A DNA stretch of 64,000 bases from DASUPK01 sp963728875 (GCA_963728875.1 CAVSLJ010000001.1:1-64000), one strand, 5' to 3'; positions 46,816 to 56,964 are shown, counted from the stretch's first letter. Numbers and translations are program-made. The notes: a model not told the origin generated them from the letters alone.

Positions 46816-48394
46816 CTGCCGCCTCCTGTTGTGGCTGGTGGACGCCCATTCGCTCGAGCAGGTGGTCGCCGACCCGCAGGGCGTTTGCCATCGCGGTGAG
46901 CGCCGGGTTGACCGCGCCGATGCTGGGGAAGCAGCTCGTGTCGACGACGTACACGTTGTCGAGCTCGTGAGCCTTGCAGTTGGCATCGAGCGCGGAGCTG
47001 CTCGGTTCGTTCCCGAACCTGACGGTCCCGGCCTGGTGCGCACAGCCGGCGACCGGAATCTCGTTCTTGAGGTAGGCGTGATGCGGCAGCAGGTGGCCGT
47101 GGTGCATGCCGAGGTCCTTGAGCATCGCCTTGAGCTCGTGGTACAGGCGTTCCTTGGGTTCCTCGTTGCTGGCCGTGTAGCTGATCTGGATGTTGCCGTC
47201 GGTGGTGAGCGTGACGCGGTTCTCAGACAGCGGCAAGTCCTCGGTCGAGAGCCAGAAGTCGACCGCGTGACGAGCTACGTCGCGCAGCGTCCACTCGGGC
47301 GCAAACCGCGTCTCGCCTGGCTTCTCACCGCGGAACATCTCGGCCTGGGACTTGCCGACCATCTGGATGTTCCCCAGCGGGTACTCGTACTTCTCGCTCG
47401 CGAAGTAGAAGTCATTGACCCCGAGCGTCTTCTGGAACACCGTCGGGTTCTCTTCCTTTGAGAGCGCCAGCACGGCCTGACTGTTGTGGAACATGAAGTT
47501 GCGGCCGACCTGGTCAGAGCCGTTCGCGAGCCCGCGCGGGTGCTTGTCGGTAGCGGATGCGAGCAGCAGCCTGGCGCTGTTGGCGGCCCCGCAGGAGACG
47601 ACCACGAGCTCGCTCTTGAACAGCTCCTCCTGGCCGTCGTGGTTGACCAGCACCCCGGTGACCGCCGTCCCGGCTTCGTTTGTCTCGAGCCGGACCGCCT
47701 CGGCGTCGGTCATCAGCGTCACGTTGGGGTGCTCGATCGCCGGCCGCACCGCGATCACCTCGGCGTCAGATTTTGCATGCACAAGGCATGGGAAGCCGTC
47801 GCAGTTATTGCACCGGACACACTTGCTGAACGGCATGTTGGATTCGTCGAGCAAGACCCCGCACGGGGCGTGGAACGGGTGCAGACCGGCCTTGGCGAGG
47901 TCGTCTGACAGCTGCTGGATCCGCGGCTCGTGCGAGACGGGCGGGAACGGGTAGGGCGCGCTCGCCGGAGGTTCGGTCGGGTCCTCGCCGCGCGCGCCGT
48001 GCACCTGGTACAGCTGCTCGGCCTGCGTGTAGTACGGCTCCATGTCCTCGTAGGAGATCGGCCACGCGGGCGAGATCCCGCCGTGATGACGCAGCTCGCC
48101 AAAGTCCTCCTTGCGCAGCCGGTACAGCGCGGCTCCGTACCGTTTGGTCGCGCCCCCCACCCAGTAGTGGACCTCGGGGGCAAACGGCGAGCCGTCGGAG
48201 TAGAACCATATGTCGTCGGAGACGTAGCGGTTCTCCACAAACACGTTGCGCGCCAGCCAGTTCTGCGGCTCGCGCGGAAGCCAGCCGCCGCGCTCGAGCA
48301 GCAGGATCCGCTTGCCCGACGGCGCCAGCCGGTGAACCAGCGTGCCGCCGCCGGCGCCGCTGCCGATCACGATTACGTCATATGAATTGGTCAT
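46805..48394 (-). CDS. GMC-family FAD oxidoreductase
   Basis: A 529-residue GMC protein. The N-terminal FAD motif is DVIVIGSGAGGGTLVHRLAPSGKRILLLERGG. A cysteine-rich middle is C-x2-C-x2-C-x4-C (CVRCNNCDGFPC) before LVHAKSDAEV. The C-terminal signature is NVYVVDTSCFPSIGAVNPALTAMANALRVGDHL. Members oxidise sugars, polyols or sterols. The Cys pattern resembles gluconate/sugar dehydrogenases that give electrons to a cytochrome or quinone. It overlaps the GH15 gene (ATGA) and ndh, so it may feed electrons to the same respiratory chain. Confidence 0.92.
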   Translation of the reverse strand: MTNSYDVIVIGSGAGGGTLVHRLAPSGKRILLLERGGWLPREPQNWLARNVFVENRYVSDDIWFYSDGSPFAPEVHYWVGGATKRYGAALYRLRKEDFGELRHHGGISPAWPISYEDMEPYYTQAEQLYQVHGARGEDPTEPPASAPYPFPPVSHEPRIQQLSDDLAKAGLHPFHAPCGVLLDESNMPFSKCVRCNNCDGFPCLVHAKSDAEVIAVRPAIEHPNVTLMTDAEAVRLETNEAGTAVTGVLVNHDGQEELFKSELVVVSCGAANSARLLLASATDKHPRGLANGSDQVGRNFMFHNSQAVLALSKEENPTVFQKTLGVNDFYFASEKYEYPLGNIQMVGKSQAEMFRGEKPGETRFAPEWTLRDVARHAVDFWLSTEDLPLSENRVTLTTDGNIQISYTASNEEPKERLYHELKAMLKDLGMHHGHLLPHHAYLKNEIPVAGCAHQAGTVRFGNEPSSSALDANCKAHELDNVYVVDTSCFPSIGAVNPALTAMANALRVGDHLLERMGVHQPQQEAAGVA

Positions 48395-50339
48395 CAGGTG
48401 ATCTCCGCTATCCGCTCTGCCAGGACAATCCGCGCGGCCGCCTCGACCGCGGCCAGGTGCGAAAACGCTTGTGGGAAGTTGCCGAGGTGCCGGCCTGTGT
48501 CGACGTCGAACTCCTCGGCGTACAAGCCGAGCGGGGAGGCAACCTTCACCAGGCGCTCCATCAGATCTCGCGCGCGCTGCATCTCGCCGATGATCGCCAA
48601 CGCGGAGACCAGCCAGAACGAGCAGATCACGAACGTCCCCTCCTTCCCGGACAGACCGTCGTCAGTCTCGTCAGTCCGGTAACGAAGGACGAACCCGTGC
48701 TCGGTGAGCTCGTCGGCGATCGCGAGCACGCTGGACCGCAGCCGCTTGTCGTTGCCGGGTAGGAAGCCGAAGATGGCGGCCAGCAGCGTGGATGCGTCGA
48801 GCGCATCTGTGTCGTAGTGCTGGCACAGCACGCCACGGGCTTGTCTACTCCGTGCTCGAGGACATCGCTTTTGATCTCCTGCGCGGTTTCGCCCCAGCTG
48901 AGGGCGAGCTCGCTCTCGCCGCGGATATCTGCAAGCTTCGAGGCCCGGTCAAGCGCCACCCAGCACATCAGCTTCGACGACACGTACTGCTGAGGCTTGC
49001 CGCGCGCCTCCCAGATGCCCTGGTCGGGCTCGCGCCATGCCGCCTTGGCGCACTCGGCCTGCTGCTGGACCAGCGGCCACAGCCGCCTGGGCAGCCGTTG
49101 GCTGCGACGCGTGTGCAACAGCACGGAGTCGAGCGCCGCGCCGAACACGTCGTTCTGGCGCTGGTCGAACGCGCCATTGCCGATCCGCACCGGATGCGCG
49201 CCAGCGTAGCCCGAGAGCTCCTCCCGAAAGGTCTCGGTCAGATCGCGCCGGCGATCAATCCCGTACATGATCTGCAAAGCGCCATCCTCGTTGCGCTCGA
49301 GGTCGGCGATGAACTGCATGAACTCGTCGGCCTCCCAGTCGAGATTGAGAAAGTGCAGCGCCTGGAGCGTGAACGTCGAGTCGCGAATCCACGTGTAGCG
49401 GTAGTCCCAGTTGCGTTCCCCGCCGGGTGTCTCGGGCAGCGATGTCGTCAGCGCGGCGACTGTCGCGCCAGTGGGCATGTACGTCAGTCCTTTGATCGCG
49501 AGCGCGGAGCGCTGGATCAATGGACGCAGCTCGTGATCGGGGATCCGTGCCTGGGCAAGCCAGTTGCGCCAGAAGCGCGTAGTTGCCGCGAGCTTCGCGT
49601 TGGCCTCCTCGACATTGGCCGGCACCTGCGCTCCTTCATCCCACGAAAGCGCGCAGTAGAGCTCCTCCCCTTCCTTTAGGACGTGCCGGGCACGGGCGTG
49701 GTGGGCTTCGATCCCGATCAGCATGTCGGTCTGAAGCCTGAGCGTCTGATCGCCGCCGGTGACCTCCGCACGATGCCGATCGTCGCTCAGCGACCAATCG
49801 CCTGGAGTCCGGCCGTAGTCGAACGCAGGCTCGCAGACGAGCTCGACCTCAACGCTCCCGTCGATGCATGCGATCGTCCGCACGAGCATGTGCTCGGCAT
49901 CCTCGTCGGCCGGTGGTCGCGTGTGCGGGGTGATCGTGTCCTCCCCACGGCGCGGGCCCATCACGAGCGCGTCCCGTACGATCGCCCATCCTCGGGCGGT
50001 CTTCCACGCCGTCACCAGCGAGTTAGTCCCCGGCTCATAGGTTCGGCCGCTGGGCACGTTGATCCCGAAGGGACCGAGACGGAAGGCACCGGCGCCCCGG
50101 TCCAGCAGCGACCCGAACACGCTCGGCGAGTCAAACCGCGGGACGCATAGCCAGTCGATCGTGCCGTCAGGCGCAACCAGCGCGCCCGTATGACAGTCCG
50201 ACAGGAATGCGTACTCGGCGATCGGGGTGAACGGCGACGGCGCGGCCGCGCTCTGCGGCATGGGCTGCGCTGGCGGCTTTGGCTCCGCAGCTGGGTGCCC
50301 GTCGCGCTGCGCGCTCTTCTTCTCCTTGGTTGCGGTCAT
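48394..50339 (-). pseudogene. Glycoside hydrolase family 15 protein, one-base frameshift
   Basis: From ATG 50339, which overlaps the zwf stop (ATGA), the protein reads IAEYAFLSDCHTGALVAPDGTIDWLCVPRFDSPSVFGSLLD (GH15 N-terminal domain), then GAQVPANVEEANAKLAATTRFWRNW and the catalytic (alpha/alpha)6 part ETPGGERNWDYRYTWIRDSTFTLQAL. At about 48836-48843 the frame changes; the rest is RGVLCQHYDTDALDASTLLAAIFGFLPG ... GTFVICSFWLVSALAIIGEMQRA. Restoring one base gives a full-length ~648-residue enzyme of the trehalase/glucoamylase type. The remaining sequence is intact, so a sequencing error or a very recent mutation is likely. Confidence 0.88.
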
Positions 50340-51778
50340 GTCGTCACCCACGGCTCGTGCCAGCGGCCGGAACCCTCGAGAACGCTGTCGGCCGCCCCGG
50401 GGCCCCACGAGCCTTTCGCGTACGGATGCACGGGCGGTGGATGCTCGAGCAGCGGGGCCATCACGCGCCAACACTCCTCAACCCCGTCTTGGCGGGTGAA
50501 GCGCTTGCTGTCCCCGGTCAGCGCCGCGTGCAGGAGCACCTCGTAGGGCGTAGGACCCTCGCCGCCCTCCTGGGCGAACTCCATGTCGAGGTTGATCTGC
50601 TCCGGCTCGATCGTCTCGTGACGCTGCGCGTCGACCAGAAGCCGGACTCCCGTCGAGGGATCCATCTTGACCACAAGCTGACTCGGTTCGGGAAGCCGCG
50701 ACCAACCCGCGAAGCCCAGCTTGGGCGGACGCCTGAACACAACCCGAAGCTCGGTCTGTGTCACCGGCAGGCACTTTCCGGTGCGGATGAACCAGGGGAC
50801 CCCCGACCAGCGCCAGTTGTCGATCTCGAGCCGCAACGCGGCGAATGTCTCCGTGGTGGAATCCGCGGCCACGCCGTCGATCGCTCGGTACCCGTCGTAT
50901 TGGCCCCGCACGTAATGCCCGGGATCCGCCGCCGGCATGGCCCGATACACGGAGACGAGCGCGTCCTTGAGCACGTTGGATTCCCCGGATGAGGGAACCT
51001 CCATCGCTCCGGCCGCCACCACCTGCATCAGGTGATTGACGACCACATCGCGCAGCGCGCCGACGGGGTCATAGAAGTGACCGCGATCCTCGACTCCGAA
51101 GCTCTCCGCCATCGTGATCTGCACCGAGGACACGTAATTGCGATTCCAGATCGGCTCAAACACGGCGTTGGCGAATCGCAGGTAGAGGATCTCGGCGATC
51201 CCCATCTTGCCCAAGAAGTGGTCGATGCGGTACAGCTGGGACTCGTCGATGTACTGATGGATCTCCGCCGCGAGCTCACGAGCCGAACCGAGGTCGTGGC
51301 CGAACGGCTTCTCGACTACAACCCGCCCCGTCTTCGTCAACCCAGCCACGGTTAATCCCTCGATCACTCGGCCGAACAGAAACGGCGGGATCTCGAGATA
51401 AAAGACTGGGCATCGCGCGTCGCCGATTGCGCGGGCCACCCGGTCGTAGGTCGCTGCTTCCCCAAAGTCTCCGCTCACGTACGACATCCGCCCGGCGAGC
51501 CGGCCAAACACCTCCTCGTCGATGTCGGTGCCGCAGCTGACGATCGCGTCCCGAGCGTGGCTGCGCAGATCGTCCGCCGACCAGTCGCTCACCGCCACCC
51601 CCACGATCGGGCACGTCAACAGACCGCGCTGCTCCAACCGATACAACGAGTTGAACGTCATCACCTTGGCCAAATCGCCGGTGATCCCGAAAATCACAAA
51701 CACGTCCGCGACACTTGCACCGCCGGCGGCCGGCTCAGAGCCCGCAGGCATGGCGCGGGGGGTCATTGTCGTACTCAT
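50336..51778 (-). CDS. zwf: Glucose-6-phosphate 1-dehydrogenase
   Basis: A 480-residue enzyme with NADP motif VIFGITGDLAKVMTF, VVVEKPFGHDLGSA and the active-site RIDHFLGKM (His as base; the usual Tyr is Phe). It also has PIWNRNYVSSVQITMAESFGVEDRGHFYD and WFIRTGKCLPVTQTEL. It makes 6-phosphogluconolactone and NADPH, the first step of the pentose phosphate path. Sitting upstream of a GH15 glucosidase and a GMC oxidoreductase, it suggests use of glucose freed from trehalose or glucans. ATG 51778 overlaps a small upstream ORF. Confidence 0.95.
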   Translation of the reverse strand: MSTTMTPRAMPAGSEPAAGGASVADVFVIFGITGDLAKVMTFNSLYRLEQRGLLTCPIVGVAVSDWSADDLRSHARDAIVSCGTDIDEEVFGRLAGRMSYVSGDFGEAATYDRVARAIGDARCPVFYLEIPPFLFGRVIEGLTVAGLTKTGRVVVEKPFGHDLGSARELAAEIHQYIDESQLYRIDHFLGKMGIAEILYLRFANAVFEPIWNRNYVSSVQITMAESFGVEDRGHFYDPVGALRDVVVNHLMQVVAAGAMEVPSSGESNVLKDALVSVYRAMPAADPGHYVRGQYDGYRAIDGVAADSTTETFAALRLEIDNWRWSGVPWFIRTGKCLPVTQTELRVVFRRPPKLGFAGWSRLPEPSQLVVKMDPSTGVRLLVDAQRHETIEPEQINLDMEFAQEGGEGPTPYEVLLHAALTGDSKRFTRQDGVEECWRVMAPLLEHPPPVHPYAKGSWGPGAADSVLEGSGRWHEPWVTT

Positions 51779-51921
51779 AGGACTTCCCTTTCGTATACGC
51801 GACGATCAGGCTTCGCCAGATGGCAACCAACATCGGTGCAACAAGGATCGAGGTGCTTGCGACTGCCCAATGCCGTCACGGCCGTCGCCGCAATCCCCGC
51901 CACGCCGACCACGATCAGCAC
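51775..51921 (-). CDS. Possible leader-like small membrane ORF before zwf
   Basis: From GTG 51921 a 48-residue frame reads MLIVVGVAGIAATAVTALGS (one helix), then HLDPCCTDVGCHLAKPD. Its TGA overlaps the zwf ATG (ATGA), giving coupling. The CC-x3-x-C group could bind metal. It is small, with no recognised relatives; it may be only a chance frame. Confidence 0.35.
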   Translation of the reverse strand: MLIVVGVAGIAATAVTALGSRKHLDPCCTDVGCHLAKPDRRVYEREVL

Positions 51922-52032
51922 GACCCCGCGCGCCGACGCAACTCGAACGCCGAGATTGATGCGACTGCCAACGGCCTGGCTAGATGGTCAGTCAGGGAGC
52001 GGTCGCGCGCGTCACCCGAAAAGGATGATCTC

Positions 52033-52302
52033 TCAACCGTCTGACGGGCCAGTCACCCAATTGCCGCGAGGTCGCCGCTGGTCGTGACCAGCGACCTCGT
52101 AAGTTTGCGGCTCGAGCGAGAGCGGAGTCGGCATCGGGTGGTCGACCGGATCGGGTGGACGCTCGGTGAGCGTCAGGTAGCCGGTGTCCTCGGTGAACCG
52201 GGCAAGCTGCGCGACCGTCACCGGGCCGCGTTGGATCGCGAACCGGTCGACGCGCACCTCGCGGACTGGCCGCTCCTCGGGGTGGAGGTCGGCGAAACCC
52301 AT
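52033..52302 (-). pseudogene. Formylglycine-generating-enzyme-like fragment
   Basis: The frame starts with RGRFRMGFADLHPEERPVREVRVDRFAIQRGPVTVAQLARFTEDTGYLTLTERPPDP, the N-terminal part of SUMF1/FGE domain proteins (normally ~300 residues). After about 75 residues it degenerates (QTYEVAGHDQRRPRGN) and stops. The catalytic cysteines of the family lie in the missing part, so it is a remnant. Confidence 0.7.
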
Positions 52303-52380
52303 CCGGAAGCGGCCGCGGGGACCGCGTAGCTGCAGACAGTTCCGTTAGGCTGCGATTGTTGAAAGGGTTGCGGACGCAGA

Positions 52381-53075
52381 TGATCGACGAGGGTTCCGTT
52401 GCGGCGCACCCGTTGCGGGGCGTGTCGGTGTTGGTCGCGGAGCGACGGGGGGAATCGGGAGCGCGATGGTCCGTGAGCTCGACCGTCGCGGCGCGAGGTA
52501 CACGCTCGTAGCGACGCGCGGCGTCTTGAGGATCTGGCTGTGCCCGGCACCGGTTACGCGTGCGACCTGCGCTCACCCCAGACGTGCGAAAGGGCCGTCG
52601 CCGACGCTGGCCGGCTCGAAGTGCTCGTCAATTGCAGTGGGGTCGTGCCGTTCGGTGCTGTCACGGAGCTCTCGTACGAGACCTGCGAGGAACTGTTCCG
52701 GGCGGATGTGTTCGTGGCGACCTTGGTTGCTCGTGCGGCTCTGCCTGTGCTGCAGCGCGGTGGGGCGATCGTGAACGGCTCAGGGGTGATCGCTGAACGC
52801 CACCTCCCCGGAATGGCCGCCGACGGGGCTTCCAAAGCCGCTGTCCGCTCGTTGACGAGGCGCTTGTGAGGAAGGCACGCCGCAGCGGCATCCGCGTGCT
52901 CGATCCTCGCCCTCGGCATGCCGATACCGGCCTCGCCGGCCGAGCGATCGAGGGGACCGCCCCGAAGATGCCCGCGGGCCTGTCCGCCGCGATCGTCGCC
53001 AGCGCGATCTGCGACGCGCTCGAGCCCGGCGCGGTGGACCTGCCGAGCGGCGAGTTCGTGGCGGACGGGCAGTGA
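52381..53075 (+). pseudogene. Short-chain dehydrogenase, multiple frameshifts
   Basis: Pieces in successive frames rebuild an SDR: MIDEGSVAAHPLRGVSVLVA, then (shift near 52437) GATGGIGSAMVRELDRRGARYTLVATRG, then (shift near 52525) VPGTGYACDLRSPQTCERAVADAGRLEVLVNCSGVVPFG and MAADGASKAAVRSLTRRL, and (break near 52868) RKARRSGIRVLDPRPRHADTGLAGRAI with SAAIVASAICDAL at the end. At least three shifts make it dead. It resembles SDRs that stand next to FAD oxidoreductases in Thermoleophilia light- or stress-induced clusters. Confidence 0.8.
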
Positions 53076-53257
53076 CAGACGTCGTCATTGTCGGGGCCGG
53101 GCTCGCGGGTCTGACGTGCGCCCAGGATCTCACCCGTGCGGGTATCGAGTGCCTGATGCTCGAGGCCTCCGACGGGGTGGGGGGACGCGTGCGGTCGGAC
53201 GCGGTCGACGGCTTCTTGCTCGATCGAGGCAGCAGACGGTGCGCCTCTCGGCGTTGA
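53072..53257 (+). pseudogene. FAD-dependent oxidoreductase, 5' fragment
   Basis: Starts GTG 53072, overlapping the SDR stop. The first 52 residues are a normal FAD-binding N-terminus (VVIVGAGLAGLTCAQDLTRAGIECLMLEASDGVGGRVRSD) of the amine-oxidase/phytoene-desaturase type. The frame then degenerates after FLLDRGS and ends, so over 85% of the usual ~420 residues is missing. It is a deletion remnant coupled to the dead SDR. Confidence 0.75.
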
Positions 53258-53288
53258 ACAACCGCGTTCCGGGTGCCGTGCTCGAATC

Positions 53289-53513
53289 GAGGTAGTCGGC
53301 GCGGCCGTCGCTCTTCGGCTGCTCGCGCTGCACATCTCGATTCTCGGTCGCGGCCTCGTGCCGATGCTCGTGGCCGCCGCGATCATGACGCTGCTGCTGC
53401 TCGTCACCTTCGACCTCGACAGACCGACCCGCGGCCTGATAACGGTGCCGTCGACTTCGCTTCAGGCAGTACACGCTTCGATGGCGCTTTCGCCCGCGGC
53501 ACAAGCGCCGTAG
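53289..53513 (+). pseudogene. DUF4239-like membrane protein, 3' fragment
   Basis: An open frame with no start reads HISILGRGLVPMLVAAAIMTLLLLVTFDLDRPTRGLITVPSTSLQAV before TAG. This resembles the C-terminal helix and the FDLDRP-x-x-G-x-I-x-V end of DUF4239 (bestrophin-like) proteins. The N-terminal two thirds are absent. Together with the preceding fragments it marks a deletion junction near 53240-53290. Confidence 0.4.
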
Positions 53514-53787
53514 TTTGCCAAGCCAGCGTTGGCACGCGGTCGCTCCCGGTACCGAGCCGCTGATGGCTGCTCAACCAGGCTGGGCGGCTCCTGCGCGCTT
53601 GTTGGCTGAGCATGGGCCGTGCGCAGCGGTTGGGCGACTTGACCGACGAGGCGGCGAATGAAAGCGGCGTGAAAGGGAGGTCGGCGGTGCGTCATTCGGG
53701 GCCGATCCCCCGGGTGCCGGCGCGTGCATGCTGGCCTGAAGGGGTGATTGCCGCCAGGCGCGATCTACAACGACGCAGTCGTCCGTC
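53514..53787. other. Region without a supported gene
   Basis: Space between the decayed cluster and the DUF389 gene. No recognisable gene or hairpin. Confidence 0.3.
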
Positions 53788-54699
53788 TTGCGGCGGCGTC
53801 ATCGTTACTCGCTGATGATCGCGCTGGAGGTCTTCGGCCAGACGCGCACGATGGGCGCCGTCGCCGAGCGCCTGCACGAGCTCGACGGCGTCAGCCGGGT
53901 GCGGATCGAGCCGGCCGTGCGAGACCAGCACTCGCTGGTTCTCGCGACCGTCAGCCATGCCGCGGCCGATCTGATCCTCGATGAACTGAGAGCGTTCGGC
54001 GTTCCGGGCCAGGACGTGACGCTGACCCGGGTCGAGGAGCTCGGCGGCGGCGCACGTGCTGCTGGTACGAGTCTGATCTGGGCCGACGTCGTCGGCCTCG
54101 CCGGCACCAACGCCCGCCTCATCGCCCGCTATCTCGTGTTCATGGCCGTCGCCGGCGTGATCGCCTGCTACGGCGTCGTCGACGCGAACCCGATTCTCAT
54201 CGTCGGCGCGATGGCGGTCAGCCCGGACCTGCTCCCGATCACCGCGACCGCGGTCGGACTGGTCGGTCGCTCGCCCAGCCTCGTCGCCAAAGCGCTGCTG
54301 ACGCTGACCGTCGGCATGGCCGTAGCGAGCGCGTTCGCGGCCCTCTTTGCGTTCGCCCAACACGAACTCGCGTTACTGCCCTCCGGATTCAACATCAATG
54401 AGACCGTGCTCCGCAGCCTCGCGACCGTTAACGACGAGACGATCGCCGTCGCCTTCGTCGCGGGTATCGCGGCGATGCTCGCGTTTGAGACGCGCGCGAG
54501 TTCCGGTGTGGGCGTCGCGATCTCCGTAACGACGATTCCCGCCGCGGCCTATCTTGGCGTTGCAGCCGGCCTCGGCGAAGCAAACAAAGCGCTCGGAGCA
54601 CTCGCCGTGCTCGCCACCAACGTCGTGATGATAGTGGCCGGCGCCGCCATCACGCTCGGTCTGCAACGCCGCATGGCGCAGTCCCGCAACGCCGAATAG
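53788..54699 (+). CDS. DUF389 family membrane protein
   Basis: A 303-residue protein. The N-terminal soluble domain (~residues 10-90) reads ALEVFGQTRTMGAVAERLHELDGVSRVRIEPA with a regulatory ferredoxin-like look. The DUF389 membrane part follows: YLVFMAVAGVIACYGVVDANPILIVGAMAVSPDLLPITATAVGLV, AKALLTLTVGMAVASAFAALFAF, and AAYLGVAAGLGEANKALGALAVLATNVVMIVAGAAITLGL. The SPDLLPI motif is characteristic. ATG 53815 is an alternative start. Function is unknown. Confidence 0.88.
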   Translation: MRRRHRYSLMIALEVFGQTRTMGAVAERLHELDGVSRVRIEPAVRDQHSLVLATVSHAAADLILDELRAFGVPGQDVTLTRVEELGGGARAAGTSLIWADVVGLAGTNARLIARYLVFMAVAGVIACYGVVDANPILIVGAMAVSPDLLPITATAVGLVGRSPSLVAKALLTLTVGMAVASAFAALFAFAQHELALLPSGFNINETVLRSLATVNDETIAVAFVAGIAAMLAFETRASSGVGVAISVTTIPAAAYLGVAAGLGEANKALGALAVLATNVVMIVAGAAITLGLQRRMAQSRNAE

Positions 54700-54889
54700 A
54701 ACAAGTCAACGACCCGCGATGCAAGGAGGACGGAGCGCCCAGAATTCCCCCGACCGAAATCGCGACGACTTCTTATCGCCGGCCGCGGCGATCCGTGCTC
54801 CGCCTCGAGGCGCAGCCCTGACAGGTCGCGTCGACGCTCGCGGCGGCCATGCTTCGCGGCCGCGAGATGGGTGTCCGATGTGTTGTTGC

Positions 54890-56210
54890 TCATGCGTCGG
54901 GGGCAGCCGGCTTGCGTTGCCGTTGGGCCAGCTCCGTAAGCAGCCCCGACCCCGAGACGGCGAGGTAGGCGGTGATGACGGCGATCGTGACGGGTGCTGT
55001 CTGTAGGGCGCCGATCTGGGTCGTGATGACGCCGAGCAGGATCAGCGAGAAGGGGGCGGCGACGAGCGATCCCGGGAGGGCGGCGAACATCGCTGTGAAC
55101 GTGAGCGCCTCCGGCAGCCCCGGGATCAGGACGTGGGCGGTGATCCCGGCGGTGCCGCCGATGAACAGCATCACGAGGAACGGCCCTCCGACGAAGCCGG
55201 TGGCCTCACAGACCGCGAAGACGAGGATCTTCGCGAGCACGATCGCGGTCAGCAGTCCGGCGCCGAGCGCCGCTCCGTCGTGGATCACGGTCGTGAGCTG
55301 ATCGGTTCCGGTGAACAGCGTCAGCGGCAGCGCGACGCCGACCAGCCCGAACGCGACGCCCCCGATCGTCGCGCGAAGGATCGTTCGATTGGGGAGACGA
55401 GCGGCGAGCCGCGTGACGACCGCGATCGCGACCGTTGTGATCAGCGCGAGCGCGCCGGCGACGAGGCCCAGGGGAATGGCCGCCAGCAGCTGCCAGTCCT
55501 CGAACCTGAACGACGGCAGCGTGTAGATCCCGACGAACGTCGACCCCGCGATCGGAAAGTACACCGCGAACGCGACCGACGAGGCCAACAGCCCCCCCGA
55601 CCATGGTGTCCATGAACCGGGTCGCCTTCGGGCGCGTGAGCTCGAGCACGAGAATCGTCGCCAAGATCGGGGCCGACAACAGGCCGCCGTACGCGGCGGA
55701 CATCCCGCCGAGCGTGTTCGTCGCTCGCATGTCCTCGCTGAGCTTCCGCCGCTGCGAGACCCAGGTTCCCAGCCCGCCCCCCATCCTCCCCAGCGCGTCC
55801 TCCGGCCCAAGGCTCGCACCGCCGGCCAACGACACCAGCGAGACGGCAACCGCCTTCAGGACCGTCGAGGGCTCGACACGCTGGTCCTTCAGCTCCTGGA
55901 CCGTGCCGGGCATCTTGACCGGGAGCCGAAACACGCGGCGGAGGACGCCGACGAGCACCCCGGCCGCGCCGGTCACCGCCACCCACCAAAGGCTCCCGTC
56001 CAACCAGCCTGGGTTATTCGGAAGCGTGAACCAAAGCTTGGTCCCGCCCTTGACCTACCCCAAAAACGCCAAGCTGGCGAACGCGAGCACGACCCCGAAC
56101 GATGCCGCATACCCCATCAGCCGCCAGAACCCCGGCGACCGCGCCAGCGCCACACCGTCAGGGCCCGACTGTGACCCCTCGCCGGAGCCGGGATGCGACC
56201 CCGCGCTCAC
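54890..56210 (-). pseudogene. ClC-type chloride channel/antiporter, nonsense and frameshift
   Basis: From GTG 56210 the reading begins SAGSHPGSGEGSQSG and a first helix FGVVLAFASLAFLG, then an in-frame TAG (56055-56057), then VKGGTKLWFTLPNNPGWLDGSLWWVAVTGAAGVLVGVLR. The selectivity region GGASLGPEDALGRMGG is intact. At a run of seven C (55592-55598) the frame shifts; the rest reads GLLASSVAFAVYFPIAGSTFVGIYTLPSF through CEATGFVGGPFLVMLFIGGTAG to the end. Two lesions suggest a dying gene. Confidence 0.85.
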
Positions 56211-56964
56211 GGACGAGCGATCAACGCCGGGCCGCCAGGTCGGCGACGGTAGGCGCGCCCCCTACCCGCCGCAGCGCCCGAGCGGCGACGGGGCAGGACA
56301 CCGCGGCCGCTGTCAAGCCAGCTCCCCGCGTGCGGCGTCGTCCCCGCGACGGAACAACACCGGATCTGTCTGAGTCGGACACCGTTTCCTGCTGCCTTAG
56401 GTTCGCGTTCAAACGTGGCCACCGTACCACCCGTGCGCAGTAGCACCAGGAAGCCGTCGAGGATTGCGCCCAGTCGCCCACAGGTCCCGCCTCGCACGCA
56501 GTGAGCGCAGTTCCGTGCGCGTCAGCGCACCACTGCGCGATTGAACGAAACGACAGGACGCAGGGCGGCGGCGCTGTCCCGCTGGACGACAACCCGGTAG
56601 TGCAGCGGGGCGCGGCAAGAGACCGTAACCCGACAAGGGGGCACCACCTTCGCCGGGTCGCCGGTGACGCCGAACACCACCGCTAGGTTACGCCGATGGA
56701 TCTGATGTGGGCAGTTGCGCGACGCGGGGACTGCTGGTTGGGCTAGCAGCAGCGACGCTGACGCGTGGACGACACGGCTGTTCGTCCCGGCGATGCGGAA
56801 CAGGAGCATCTCGCGCAGCGAAGAAACCCGGCGTTGGACACCCGCTTTGCCTCCCTGGCGGTACCTCAAGCCGCTTCGTGCAGCGACCTCCTAAGCGCGG
56901 TAGGCGAGGTCCTGGGCCGGCTCGGACAGCGCGACGCCGGCTGGGGACCACGCGTGCCCTCCGT
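56211..56964. other. Region without a supported gene
   Basis: Between the ClC remnant and the left end of the IS1182-type element. Open frames are antisense to each other with no motif. Confidence 0.35.

Noticed and set aside
51992..52576. 194-codon minus frame
   Set aside because: Composition of noise; the real signal here is the FGE-like fragment in another frame and the SDR remnant on the plus strand.
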